64,000 nt of DNA from Evansella caseinilytica (lineage in GTDB: Bacteria; Bacillota; Bacilli; Bacillales; Salisediminibacteriaceae). The stretch covers positions 496,001 to 560,000 of the forward strand of contig NZ_FNPI01000001.1 of NCBI RefSeq assembly GCF_900107275.1, read 5' to 3'. Below are positions 26,464-35,587 of the stretch, in pieces; positions within the stretch are counted from its first letter, which is position 1; each line of letters begins with the position of its first letter. The position numbers were made by a program, and so were the translations under genes. Under the pieces are notes generated by a model. It was not told the DNA's origin. It ran no database searches and saw only the letters and a program-made list of their open reading frames with translations.

Positions 26464-27735
26464 TCAATTGAAGCCGATAGATGTTTCAAAGGTGGAATCC
26501 CATTTCACCTCTTTATTTTTGGCATTATCCGCCTGCAGTTTTTCACAAATATCGGCAATATCCACTTTTCCTTCATAGTGCTGTCGGAGAGCTGCCGAAG
26601 TATAAAGCTCGTTTAATTGAGCAAAGGAAAAGCCGTTTGTTTTTTCAACGGTTACTTCCATTTCTTCCGATGACAGAAAGTGATCCAACTGCTTCATCGA
26701 TAAATATTGCCGACGCATTGTCGCGGTTGGAAGCTTTAACTCGTACGCACGGTCAAAACGGCCGGAACGGTTTATTAATGCCGGATCGATTTTCTCTGGA
26801 TAATTGGTCGTTCCGATTAAAAAGATTCCTTCTTTCGAAGTGGAGCCGTCGAGAATGTTTAAAAATACCGAGCGGACGGAAGCCGGCATGGAATCAATAT
26901 CTTCAATAACCAGCACCATCGGCGTCATTTTTGCCACCGCATTAAACACTTCCCTGATCGTATAGCTGGAGGTGTGCTCAGTGATTTGCCAGTAAACGAC
27001 CGGGGCTTTGATGCTTGCCGCAATCGATTTCACCAATGTCGTTTTACCGTTTCCTGGTTTTCCGTACAGCAGAATGCCTCTTTTATAAGGAATGCTATAT
27101 TCCTTGAAGAAATGTCCGTCCTCTGTGAAAAACTGATCGATGGAACGAAAGATTTCTTTTTTCATGCTTTCTTCAAGAAACACTTGATCACGGGTTACAA
27201 GTTTCGTAATTTTTTCTTTAGAGCTTTCCACGCCATCCTCTGTATCTGTGAAAACCGTTACGTAGTTATGCTGATAATCCCGTTTTCTTTTCAATACGTA
27301 ATCAAGGAATGCCTGCATACAGTTACTGTCTACAGCGAACAAGAAATCGTGTTCGTGTTCGTTATAATTTTGATAGATACAAACCTTTACCAGCGCCGTT
27401 TGATAGCGGGGATAATAGTACAGCGCATTAGAAATACGCGGCTTCACGATCAGCTCCAGCTTCTCGGTGGTATGGGTGGAGGAAACCGTAAAGGTCTCCA
27501 GCGTATCGTAAATATGGGAAATCAACCTGACTTCCGTCTCTTCTTCCTTGAGATCCTCCTCCAGTACTTCCCAAATCTCATTGGCTGTTTCATCATCCGC
27601 ATACATGGTAAATTCCGCACCTGTCGTTTCATGCAGCTTCTTTTTTATTTCATGTACAACAAACCCGTAATCATGATAATTAGGTAATGTTTCTCGGCTT
27701 GATTTGTTTCCGTTAAAAATGTATTGATTGTTCAA
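26464..27735 (-). CDS. yjoB: YjoB-like AAA ATPase
   Basis: 423 residues from the TTG start at 27735 (site GAAAGGAAATG); the frame is open further upstream but with no site and poor composition. The N-terminal half (about 1-205) is a family-specific region. The AAA domain follows: Walker A LLYGKPGNGKTT (222-233), Walker B MVLVIEDID, sensor GTTNYPEKIDPALINRSGRFDRAYE with arginine fingers. This is the length and layout of B. subtilis YjoB, a BCS1-related, FtsH-linked chaperone-like ATPase under sigma-W there. Here a sigma-A-like promoter and a 5' leader with a hairpin are seen instead. Confidence 0.75.
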   Translation of the reverse strand: MNNQYIFNGNKSSRETLPNYHDYGFVVHEIKKKLHETTGAEFTMYADDETANEIWEVLEEDLKEEETEVRLISHIYDTLETFTVSSTHTTEKLELIVKPRISNALYYYPRYQTALVKVCIYQNYNEHEHDFLFAVDSNCMQAFLDYVLKRKRDYQHNYVTVFTDTEDGVESSKEKITKLVTRDQVFLEESMKKEIFRSIDQFFTEDGHFFKEYSIPYKRGILLYGKPGNGKTTLVKSIAASIKAPVVYWQITEHTSSYTIREVFNAVAKMTPMVLVIEDIDSMPASVRSVFLNILDGSTSKEGIFLIGTTNYPEKIDPALINRSGRFDRAYELKLPTATMRRQYLSMKQLDHFLSSEEMEVTVEKTNGFSFAQLNELYTSAALRQHYEGKVDIADICEKLQADNAKNKEVKWDSTFETSIGFN

Positions 27736-27859
27736 ATAACATTTCCTTTCTTCTATTAAATGTATTAAGTGTATGATCTGGCGATGATTCCGGGCGATGC
27801 ATGCACCGGCTGTGAAAACATTATTCGCAGCCGGTTTAAAAAATGCAGCGACGCTCCTT

Positions 27860-27887
27860 ATTGTATCACGATTGCGGTGAATGTTAA
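27860..27887 (-). promoter_or_regulatory. Sigma-A type promoter of the YjoB-like gene
   Basis: Reading the minus strand, TTAACA (27887-27882) and TACAAT (27865-27860) are separated by 16 bases. The transcript would carry a leader of about 115 bases, in which ACCGGCTG and CAGCCGGT (about 27798-27830) form a stem. Confidence 0.55.
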
Positions 27888-27919
27888 AAAAACTTTTTCG
27901 ATCGAGCACATTTAAAGAG

Positions 27920-28280
27920 CGTGTTCAAAAAGGCAATGGTTCCACACGATGCGCCCAATTCCGCCTAAGTGCTGCCCACGTCCTATGGGCAACGGCGGAA
28001 TGTCGCCATCCTCCAATTCCGCCTAAAAACAGCTCACGTCCTGTGAGCAACGGCGGAATGTCGCCATCCTGGCTCCGAGAAAACCACTCACAGCCGGACT
28101 GAAAAGAAGGCATCGGCTCCACTCATTGTCTCTTCCTCTGCTAGTAGAACTCCGACGTCGATCCAAGTGTCATCGCTCGCGATGACACGATGAGACAGCT
28201 CGCAGCATTTCAGTGAAGTACGGCTCGTTGCTTCGTGCTTGTTCAAAAAGATAAAAAACGATCTTTTTGAACAAACACTT
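27920..28280. repeat. Composite TTCAAAAAG-ended element with duplicated core and 44-nt hairpin
   Basis: Starts GCGTGTTCAAAAAGGCAATG. It has two consecutive ~58-base units with CAATTCCGCCTAA and GCAACGGCGGAATGTCGCCA (27955-28014 and 28015-28073), then the reverse complement of part of the long repeat at 3223 including a 22-base palindrome (28167-28188). It ends with a 44-nt hairpin (28235-28278), which abuts the stop codon of the minus-strand gene ydjI and can serve as its terminator. Confidence 0.8.
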
Positions 28281-29361
28281 AAACTAGTTTATAGCCGCAG
28301 TTCCCGCAGAAATTGGTGCCGCCTGTTTTCGTGCCGCAATTCGGGCAGAAATTAGGCTTTTGCTGATTGCCGGCTGGCGCTTGACTTCCTTGATCGGGTG
28401 CGCCTTGTCCTTGCTGCTGCTGTGGTACTTGCTGCTCTTGGTTTGGGACCTGCTGCTGCGGCATTTGCTGTTGATTAGGTACCTGCTGTTGGGCCTGATT
28501 TTGCTTGAAATTCATGCCCTTCATCATTTCGTTGGCCATTTGCATCCCCATCATCATCCCGGCCATATCGGTGGCAGTTCCGCCGCCCTGGTTTTTGCCG
28601 GAAGCCATGGATTGGGCCATGGCATCGGTCATCGCAACTTTCTGGTATCTGTCAACATCGCCTATCATTCCTTGCGAAGCACTCTTCGTGATCATATCCT
28701 GAATTTCCTTCGGATAGTTGAAGCTGTTGACATTGAAGCGGGTGATTTTCAGCCCGTTGTCCGCGACCCGCATATCAAGATCACTTTTAATCCCCTTGGA
28801 GATCTCATCGGCATTCGCCTGGAGATTGAACATGTCCTTTCCTTCCCGGGTAATCCACTTCATTAACAGCTGGTCAAGAATGGTTGTTATCCGGCTCCGG
28901 ACATCTTCGACGAGATAGCTGTTTTTGATTCCGGCGACGTTGTCGATCAGTGTCATATAATCATTCACTTTAAATTCAAAAGTACCGTTGGCGCGGATCG
29001 GCATGCCTCCCGGAAGCTGCGGTGTCGGGATATTAATGGCGTTTTTCGTCCCCCATTTCACCGCGAACTGCTTCGTATTAACGAACAGCACTTCCACCCT
29101 CATGCCGCTGTTAAAGCCGAATTTAAAGCCTTTCAGCGTCGATAAAAACGGAATGATTTCCGATTCAATATTGTACTCGCCCTCATCTGTAAAGACGCCC
29201 TCAATTTTCCCGTTGTTGATAAAAATCGCGTCCTGCCCTGGGCGGAGAATCAGTTTACTCCCTTTTTTAATCTCCCGGTTATTCCACTTCCAAAAAATCA
29301 TGTCCTCGCGGAATTCTTCCCATTCTACAACATTGGCCAATTGGCCTCTGAAAAATGACAT
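28279..29361 (-). CDS. ydjI: YdjI, SPFH/virion-core-like protein with C-terminal zinc ribbon
   Basis: 360 residues from ATG 29361 (GAAAGGA upstream); a longer frame to 29496 has atypical composition and is rejected. The first 240 residues are the SPFH-like (YdjI) domain: MSFFRGQLANVVEWEEFRED ... VADNGLKITRFNVNSFNYPK. A Met-rich stretch and a long Gln/Pro-rich linker follow, then a zinc ribbon with CPNCG and CGNCG at the end. In B. subtilis YdjI works with YdjG and YdjH to recruit PspA to the membrane. Last gene of the operon, about 150 bases after ydjH. Confidence 0.88.
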   Translation of the reverse strand: MSFFRGQLANVVEWEEFREDMIFWKWNNREIKKGSKLILRPGQDAIFINNGKIEGVFTDEGEYNIESEIIPFLSTLKGFKFGFNSGMRVEVLFVNTKQFAVKWGTKNAINIPTPQLPGGMPIRANGTFEFKVNDYMTLIDNVAGIKNSYLVEDVRSRITTILDQLLMKWITREGKDMFNLQANADEISKGIKSDLDMRVADNGLKITRFNVNSFNYPKEIQDMITKSASQGMIGDVDRYQKVAMTDAMAQSMASGKNQGGGTATDMAGMMMGMQMANEMMKGMNFKQNQAQQQVPNQQQMPQQQVPNQEQQVPQQQQGQGAPDQGSQAPAGNQQKPNFCPNCGTKTGGTNFCGNCGYKLV

Positions 29362-29508
29362 TTGCCCATCAAATCCTTTCTTTTTTGAATCATGCACGTA
29401 ACAAAAAGGGAACGCCGTCTCTTTTGCTGTTGCGTCGCTGCCGGCTGTTGTCAGCAGGCTGCTGCTGTTACCTACTACAGTGGATGCGGTCTCCACAGCT
29501 GCGGGTTG

Positions 29509-30327
29509 TTAAAATTTCCCTCTGCTGCCGCTGTAGGACCGTCCTCCCCTTGTTACGCCGCCGCCGCCAAAACCGCCGCCGCGGCTGTTATTGTTATTGG
29601 ACGGTTTTTTACGCTTGGTAACTGTTTCTCGGATAAATCTGTCCCGCCTTTGCACCACGTTTGAGTTGCTTGGATCCATGTAGGTGTTTGAGTTCACCGT
29701 GACTTTCCCGCCGGAATTATACAGCATGATGCCGACGACAATGCCGCCGATTCCCGCGGAAACGGCAAGCTGGAACCACAGTTTGAAAATGACGCTTTCA
29801 GGATTGATTCCCGGCCGTATGCCCATATATTTGTCCGCCGTTTTCACAAAGTGTCGAAATGCTTCCTCATAATTTCCGCTGCTCAAGTCCGGCGTGATTT
29901 GCTCACGAATCATTGTCAGCCTGTCATCTTCCAGCGATGTTTTCGCCTCGCCAAAGCTGGCCAGCTGCACATCTCTTTCATACATATCCAATACCAGCAG
30001 TACTGCGTTCTCGTAGCCTGTATTTTCATCGGCGTAAGCATCGTAAAAATCTTCCATATATCTGGTGACGTCGCCTGCTTCCGGATCATCCACCGTCAGA
30101 AAGATATAATCCGTCTCTCGTTTTTCGCCGTATTCCACTGCCAGGGCTTGCAAGTCTGCCTGTTGTTGTTCCGTCAGCAGCCCGGCATTGTCAAAAATCA
30201 GCTGCCTGGACTCCGAAGCGGCAAACGCTCCGGTGAGGGGAAGAAAAACGAACAGAACCAGCATGAACGCCATTGCCGTCTTTGTTAGAAATAGCTGCTG
30301 TTTAAAAAATAACCTGTTTTTCACCAT
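29509..30327 (-). CDS. ydjH: YdjH, membrane TPM-domain protein
   Basis: 272 residues. A signal/anchor helix at about 15-37 ends in AFAAS. An extracellular TPM domain (about 40-165) follows, with FDNAGLLTEQQQADLQALAV and VLLVLDMYERDVQLASFGEA. A second membrane segment lies at about 182-202, then a basic, Asn-rich and Gly-rich tail (GGGFGGGGVTRGG). It overlaps ydjG by 7 bases. The family acts with YdjG and YdjI as the membrane receptor for PspA. Confidence 0.85.
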   Translation of the reverse strand: MVKNRLFFKQQLFLTKTAMAFMLVLFVFLPLTGAFAASESRQLIFDNAGLLTEQQQADLQALAVEYGEKRETDYIFLTVDDPEAGDVTRYMEDFYDAYADENTGYENAVLLVLDMYERDVQLASFGEAKTSLEDDRLTMIREQITPDLSSGNYEEAFRHFVKTADKYMGIRPGINPESVIFKLWFQLAVSAGIGGIVVGIMLYNSGGKVTVNSNTYMDPSNSNVVQRRDRFIRETVTKRKKPSNNNNSRGGGFGGGGVTRGGRSYSGSRGKF

Positions 30328-31349
30328 AAGCCCCCTCCCAACATCAACGAGATCACTTTCAAGGTGACAAACGTGCCGCCGGTAATCGCGGAGAACCAGG
30401 CTGCCACTTTGCCGCTGCTTATCGGCGGTTTGCCGACAACTTTTCCTGTCTGGCCGTTCATGGCAAACGTGTGCTCCTGCTTATTGTAGTCGTAGTAGAC
30501 CATCCACACCGGAAGCAGGACATAGAAGCTTTTCCTTTTCCGGGTGTCGACATGCTTGTTTTTATATTGAACGGAGGAATATCCGGTAATGGTTGAGCTG
30601 ATATAGGAATCGATAAATTTCTGTACTTTCGCTTTCACTCTCGGAAAAAGATCATTGTCCGTATAGTTATATTTTTCGGCAAGGTATCCTGCCAGATACG
30701 GTGTTTTAAAGTCTTTTAAGCTGCCGTAGTTATACGGCTCCAATTTGTCCATCAGTTCATCATTCATTTTTTCCGAGGCGTCTACAGGCACTTTAACATA
30801 ATTAAGATCAATGTTTCGATAGACATCATAATATTTTGTCTCGGTATAAATATAATCTCCCCTTGTATAAGTACGGACTTTCGTACCGACGGCATGGACA
30901 TCGGCTTTACTGTTCAAATCATACATCCAAAACGGAACATAAATTCCAGTAATCCCCTTAACTCTGTCCGCTGTCATAAAGCCTTTCGGTGTCAGCCGCC
31001 CTTTTTTACACCATTTAGTGAAGGCAGCCATCGCTTCCTCTTTACTTATTGTAAACGGAATGACCATTGCCGGTGCCAAATCCCCGGATAAACGGTCGGC
31101 GAGCACCACTCCGGCGCCGCAAAAGCTGCACGAGGTCGCGGTTGTGTCGGCATCGGTAATGACCGCGGCACCACAGTTTTCGCATTGATATTCCTTCGCT
31201 TCATCCTGGGAAAACGTCGTTGTGATAAATTCATCGTCAAATTCTTCAATCGTATCTTTTCTGCCGCAGCTATGGCACGATAGCTTGCCTGACTCACTGT
31301 CAAAGGCCATATCATCGCCGCAGTTTGGGCATTTATAATGGATTATCAT
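30321..31349 (-). CDS. ydjG: YdjG, zinc-ribbon membrane-associated protein
   Basis: 342 residues from ATG 31349 (GAGGTGAAACAAAG upstream); the GTG at 31367 precedes that site. Two zinc ribbons open the protein: CPNCGDDMAFDSESGKLSCHSCG and CENCGAAV ... CSFCGAG. The middle is a beta-rich region, and there is one C-terminal hydrophobic segment (AWFSAITGGTFVTLKVISLM). Same domain order as B. subtilis YdjG, which sits between pspA and ydjH. The gap to pspA here is about 230 bases and holds a tandem repeat. Confidence 0.85.
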   Translation of the reverse strand: MIIHYKCPNCGDDMAFDSESGKLSCHSCGRKDTIEEFDDEFITTTFSQDEAKEYQCENCGAAVITDADTTATSCSFCGAGVVLADRLSGDLAPAMVIPFTISKEEAMAAFTKWCKKGRLTPKGFMTADRVKGITGIYVPFWMYDLNSKADVHAVGTKVRTYTRGDYIYTETKYYDVYRNIDLNYVKVPVDASEKMNDELMDKLEPYNYGSLKDFKTPYLAGYLAEKYNYTDNDLFPRVKAKVQKFIDSYISSTITGYSSVQYKNKHVDTRKRKSFYVLLPVWMVYYDYNKQEHTFAMNGQTGKVVGKPPISSGKVAAWFSAITGGTFVTLKVISLMLGGGLW

Positions 31350-31429
31350 CTTTGTTTCACCTCTCACTTCATCGGTTGCTGTTATTCTTCTGCAATATCG
31401 TGCCCGTCAGAAGTTGACGAGAGTCCGCT

Positions 31430-31560
31430 GTGGTCACGAAAAAGGGTTAATCGTACCTGAAGTAAGCCCCGGAAGGCGATGACGGTCACGAAAAAGGGTA
31501 ATCGTGCCCGAAAAGCCTGTCGAAGCCGTTGGACGATAACGAAAAGGGTATAGCCGTCAA
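31430..31560. repeat. Degenerate ~52-bp tandem repeats (CACGAAAAAGGG type)
   Basis: Three units with CGGTCACGAAAAAGGGTAAT, ATCGTGCCCGAAAAG and GTCGAAGCCGTTGGACG. Similar units occur at 59215-59360. It lies inside the pspA-ydjG interval, so it is transcribed with the operon unless transcription stops. Confidence 0.7.
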
Positions 31561-31576
31561 TATGTGCGGCGCGGGA

Positions 31577-32257
31577 TTACTCGTCTTTATTTACTTGTTT
31601 TTTCAACAATGCGAGTTCATCCTCCACGGAATTCCCCTGCTTTTCTTTCTCCGCGATTTCAGTGAACTCGTCGTCGATATCGAAGGCGGAACCGCTTCTC
31701 AACTTTGCGAGGGCTTCCGCTTCATACAACGCACGGTTTACATCGTCCTCCATTCTGTTGAAGGTGGACATCGTGTGATGCAGCGAAGAGCCTGTTTCAC
31801 TAAGCTTTCCCTTTGTTCTGGCAGCGGCGGCTCTTCCCTTTAAAAGGTTTCTGCGCGCTTCCAAGTCGCGAATATCGCCGGCAAGCTTCTCGTACATTTG
31901 CTGCATTTGCTCCGTGCTGGTGCACACCCCATCGTATTGGTTTTGCAATTCGACTGCTTTATCAGTCAAGGCGGCCTTTTTCTCGAGGAATTTCCTCGCT
32001 TCCTCTTCCTCGTTGTTTTCCAGTGCCTTAACTGCGTACAACTGCATGCGGTTACTGTCGGCTCGATACTCGTCCAATTGCCTTTTCAGCCGTTGTTTGT
32101 TCATTTGCATTGCCGTCATCTCCGACTTCACCTTGCCGAAGTCGATTGCCAGCTCTTTTAAGTACTGATCAACCAATTTTTCCGGATTGTCCGCTTTATC
32201 CAGTAAAGTATTGATATTGCTTGCCATAATTGTCTTAAATCGTTGGATAATACTCAT
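31577..32257 (-). CDS. pspA: PspA/IM30 family envelope-stress protein
   Basis: 226 residues, almost wholly coiled coil. It starts with the amphipathic helix MSIIQRFKTIMASNINTLLD that binds membranes in the PspA/Vipp1 family, then DNPEKLVDQYLKEL and the long alpha hairpin. GAAGGAGG lies at ideal spacing before ATG 32257. First gene of the pspA-ydjG-ydjH-ydjI operon; in B. subtilis ydjF is the equivalent and is under sigma-W. The protein is an ESCRT-III relative that stabilises damaged membrane. Confidence 0.93.
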   Translation of the reverse strand: MSIIQRFKTIMASNINTLLDKADNPEKLVDQYLKELAIDFGKVKSEMTAMQMNKQRLKRQLDEYRADSNRMQLYAVKALENNEEEEARKFLEKKAALTDKAVELQNQYDGVCTSTEQMQQMYEKLAGDIRDLEARRNLLKGRAAAARTKGKLSETGSSLHHTMSTFNRMEDDVNRALYEAEALAKLRSGSAFDIDDEFTEIAEKEKQGNSVEDELALLKKQVNKDE

Positions 32258-32286
32258 TAACAGACCTCCTTCACTTGTTTGCGCAA

Positions 32287-32620
32287 TATTTGTTCAAAAA
32301 GGTAATTGTCATTCTTCGGACAGTTCTAAAAAATCCCTCTCAATGTTTTCGTTTTGAAAAATACAATGCTGCGATGGGAAAGCAGGAATTCCGGTGACGA
32401 TCGGGGAAGTTAGTTAATGGTATCTGTTTTCCCAGATCAGGATGTTTCCCTTGCAAAACAGTACATTGCGTGTACGTTTTCGGCGCAAAACATGTACCTT
32501 TTTGAACAATCACGATGCAATGAGTGGAGCCGATGCATTCTTTTAAAGTCGGCTATGAGTGGGTTTCTCGTAGTCGACACATCGAGCGGAACCATTGCCT
32601 TTTTGAACACGCTCTTATAG
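32287..32620. repeat. TTCAAAAAG-ended element, inverted copy
   Basis: Left end TTTGTTCAAAAAGGTAATTG, right end GGAACCATTGCCTTTTTGAACACG. The right 120 bases are the reverse complement of parts of the elements at 25171 and 37418 (GATGCAATGAGTGGAGCCGA, GATGCATTC). The middle part is unlike the others. No gene. Confidence 0.7.
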
Positions 32621-33205
32621 TTTAACGATTGATGACAAAATAAGTTTCACAAACCGTTTCCATCCGGGAGCCGCAGCCGCTGTCAAGACGCAACGCCGCT
32701 TTCTGTCCGCTCTGCTGTGTGGGCCGGCACACCAGACCGGTTATCTTTTTCATTATAGCAAACAGGGGAGGGCTGTTCGGAAAAAATTGATCATCTGTCA
32801 AACTTCGTCTATTAGTCTTAAGCAAGGCGGGACAGTCTATGATAAATGACCTAGATTTATCAGATACGATCAGGCAGGATGTTTGACCAACGCCATGAAG
32901 GGCTAAACTTGTGCTGGAAGACGCGCGCGTTTAATCGCTGCTGCTGCGGACACGAAACGGAAGGAGGCGGAAAGCCTGCCCGATTGCAAGGCGCGCAGAA
33001 GATTGACCTGCAAAAAGAATTGCCGGCAACAGCATCAGTCGATGGGCAAAGCAACGTTGTATCGGTAAAGATTTTTTATACAAATTGCAACGTATCGCTA
33101 TTTTGTTTCGTCTACAAATATGGCAGAGAAAGTTAGATTAAAAGAAACAGTGGAAAGCTTTAATATTTGTAACTTCATTATATTAAGGAAAGCTGAGGGT
33201 CATGT
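32621..33205. other. Intergenic region with no supported gene
   Basis: About 585 bases between the repeat and the envelope operon. Short frames on both strands (for example 32879-33136) have no ribosome binding site and no recognisable product. The last 60 bases before 33206 are AT-rich and likely hold the operon promoter; GAAAGCTGAGGGT gives the ribosome binding site. Confidence 0.5.
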
Positions 33206-35587
33206 ATGGTACAAAAGGCAGCGAAATTTTTAAGTTTATTTCTTATTATTTCTTTCTTTTTTCCTGTTTACAACGTTTTTGCGGATGGCGGTGATCGTCT
33301 CACAGTTACGACAGAAATCGGATTTGAAAACAAAATTAAGCAAAATCAAGGCTTTCCGTTGACGGTGACGATTGCAAATCACGGGGAGGATATTTCCGGG
33401 GAACTCGTTGTGACCACAACTACCGGCTGGAACTCGAACGTCGGAAATGTCGTTGTTCCTGTCGATATTCCGGCGAATAGTGAAAAAAACGTCAGCTTCA
33501 GTCTGCCTGGGCTAAGCGATTCGTATAATTACGGGTCTCAACCGATGGAGCATATCCGCTTTTATGAAGGCGGCTGGCAGAACGGCAAGCAAGTCAAGGT
33601 AGGCGGGCAGACGCAGCTGAACCCCAAGCGGTATTCAGAGGAGGATGTTTTAATCGGTTTGTTTACCGATCATCCAGACGCCTTTCATTTTCTGAAGACG
33701 GTCAAGAATGTGCAGGGAAGCACGTATACAACGGTTCCTGTTGAAACTGCGGAAGTACCGTCCGATTCCGTCGGGTTATCCATGTTCACCGCCCTAATTG
33801 TTGATCAGGACACCATGTCGGGATTAACCGACGAACAACAGCAAGCCGTTAAATCATGGATAGCGGGGGGAGGCAGGCTGATTGTCGGCGGAGATCCCGG
33901 CGTGCAGCAGAAATTCGGACAATTGACCTCTCTGCTGCCAATGGAGAATGACATAAAGGCTGATACGCTGTCAACAGCGTTTTTCAATAAAAAGGATGTA
34001 AGAGAATACCCTGTGGATACCATTGAGTTCGTTACCGGGACGCTGGCGGAAAATGCCCGTGTGCTGCAAAAAACAAGCGATGACCATCCTGTCGTTGTGG
34101 AACGGTCGTTTGGCAAAGGGACGGTTATCCAACTGGCATTTTCACCCGGAGCACAAACATTTGCCGATTGGGACGGGGCAGCTTCTTACTGGTCGGAGGC
34201 TGTTGATCCTGCGGTGCAAAACAACTACGGCTATTATTACGAGTCGGTCTATGACCAACTGAGCTGGAGCTTATCGTCAGCGACGAATATGTTCCCGTCG
34301 TCTTTTCTGCCGTTTTCTGCACTCGTGATTGTGTTTATTGTGTACCTTTTGTTTATTTTTCCAGCGTTATATTTTGTGTTGCGTAAAATCGATAAACGGG
34401 AGCACTCCTGGTGGATTTTGCCCGCCGTATCCCTGCTTGTCTGCATCGGAATCTTCGGGTTCGGTGGGAAGGATCGAATCGCCCAGCCGCAGCTCAATGA
34501 AGTTACCCTGCTTCAATTGGATGAAGAAGGAACGGGACAAGGCTACGGAAGCGTCGCTTTATTAAGTAATCGAAGCGGCAACTATCATTTGAATATAGCC
34601 AGCGATAATTTTGCAGCGTTTCCGATCTCAACAAACAGCTACACTTACAATGAGACCGAAGCGGATACCGGCATTCGCCCGCAAGGAGAGCAGCTTGATG
34701 TGCTGTTTAAAAATATGGAATACTGGTCGATCCGCAATGTTTCCGGGCCGATCTCAGCAATGCCGATTGGAAACTTCACGGCGGATCTTCAGTTGAAGGA
34801 TAAGAAAGTTACCGGCACGATAACTAATAATACGGAACTTTCCTTTGATGATCTGGTAATCATGTCGGGACGTCAGGAATTTTCCCTCGGATCTGCGGAA
34901 CCGGGAGAAACGATTGACGTGTCGTTTGCATTGAGCGGCTCCATTGTTACCGCACCGTCCGGGACGTATCCTACTTATACACAGGTAAATGATATTGATA
35001 AACGAAGAAAAGAAGAGGTGACATGGTCGCTGAATGAGCTGGATATGTTTACGCGTGGCAAAGCAGCGCTTGTCGGTTATACGGATGATCAAATTCTGCA
35101 AGTCTCGCTTGAAAACAAGGATGCCCTTGTAAGCAGAACGAATGTTATTGTGCAGTCACTGGATATACAGTCGATTGTAGACGGACCTTTCACCCTTGAA
35201 ACAGTTGATCTGTCACCTTACGCATATATGCTTGACGGGCAAGGCTATTTGGATTCAGAGGATCTTGAAAGAGGCGGCCGCAAGGTTTATGCTTCTGCCG
35301 GCGTGTTTGAATTCAGCTTTACTGTTCCGGAAGAATTTCTGGGTGAAGATATTGAGTTGACGGAACTTGCGATAGAAATACGCAACCCGGAAAGCTTTGA
35401 ATACGAAATCTGGAATCAGGAAGAAGAGAGCTATGAACTGCTGGATGATTCCAACACATTAGACCAGCCGGAAAAATATGTGAACGAATACGGTGAGCTT
35501 TTAATCCGGGTGACAAAGGATGATGATATGCCCGAGGATCTTCCTGCACCGGAATTGTCGTTGAAAGGGGAACAAACGCATGATTGA
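33206..35587 (+). CDS. Large exported membrane protein heading the MoxR/VWA operon
   Basis: 793 residues. An N-terminal signal peptide (KFLSLFLIISFFFPVYNVFA) is followed by an Ig-like extracellular domain (VTIANHGEDISGELVVTTTT). A middle region has ALIVDQDTMSGLTDEQQQAV and GGGRLIVGG (glutamine-amidotransferase-like fold, inferred). A pair of membrane segments (SSFLPFSALVIVFIVYLLFI and WWILPAVSLLVCIGIFGFGG) precedes a large C-terminal extracellular region. Its stop overlaps the ABC ATPase start by 8 bases. The gene order matches conserved Firmicute clusters of unknown function; an envelope role is likely. Confidence 0.85.
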   Translation: MVQKAAKFLSLFLIISFFFPVYNVFADGGDRLTVTTEIGFENKIKQNQGFPLTVTIANHGEDISGELVVTTTTGWNSNVGNVVVPVDIPANSEKNVSFSLPGLSDSYNYGSQPMEHIRFYEGGWQNGKQVKVGGQTQLNPKRYSEEDVLIGLFTDHPDAFHFLKTVKNVQGSTYTTVPVETAEVPSDSVGLSMFTALIVDQDTMSGLTDEQQQAVKSWIAGGGRLIVGGDPGVQQKFGQLTSLLPMENDIKADTLSTAFFNKKDVREYPVDTIEFVTGTLAENARVLQKTSDDHPVVVERSFGKGTVIQLAFSPGAQTFADWDGAASYWSEAVDPAVQNNYGYYYESVYDQLSWSLSSATNMFPSSFLPFSALVIVFIVYLLFIFPALYFVLRKIDKREHSWWILPAVSLLVCIGIFGFGGKDRIAQPQLNEVTLLQLDEEGTGQGYGSVALLSNRSGNYHLNIASDNFAAFPISTNSYTYNETEADTGIRPQGEQLDVLFKNMEYWSIRNVSGPISAMPIGNFTADLQLKDKKVTGTITNNTELSFDDLVIMSGRQEFSLGSAEPGETIDVSFALSGSIVTAPSGTYPTYTQVNDIDKRRKEEVTWSLNELDMFTRGKAALVGYTDDQILQVSLENKDALVSRTNVIVQSLDIQSIVDGPFTLETVDLSPYAYMLDGQGYLDSEDLERGGRKVYASAGVFEFSFTVPEEFLGEDIELTELAIEIRNPESFEYEIWNQEEESYELLDDSNTLDQPEKYVNEYGELLIRVTKDDDMPEDLPAPELSLKGEQTHD

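Noticed and set aside
26974-27687. 237-residue plus-strand frame opposite the YjoB-like ATPase
   Set aside because: The minus-strand frame has intact AAA motifs; the plus-strand product has no motif and no ribosome binding site.
28360-28866. Hydrophobic plus-strand frame opposite ydjI
   Set aside because: Leu/His-rich product arises from the antisense of the Gln-rich linker of YdjI; no site or motif.
32879-33136. 85-residue frame before the envelope operon
   Set aside because: No ribosome binding site, Cys-rich unstructured product, no recognisable family.
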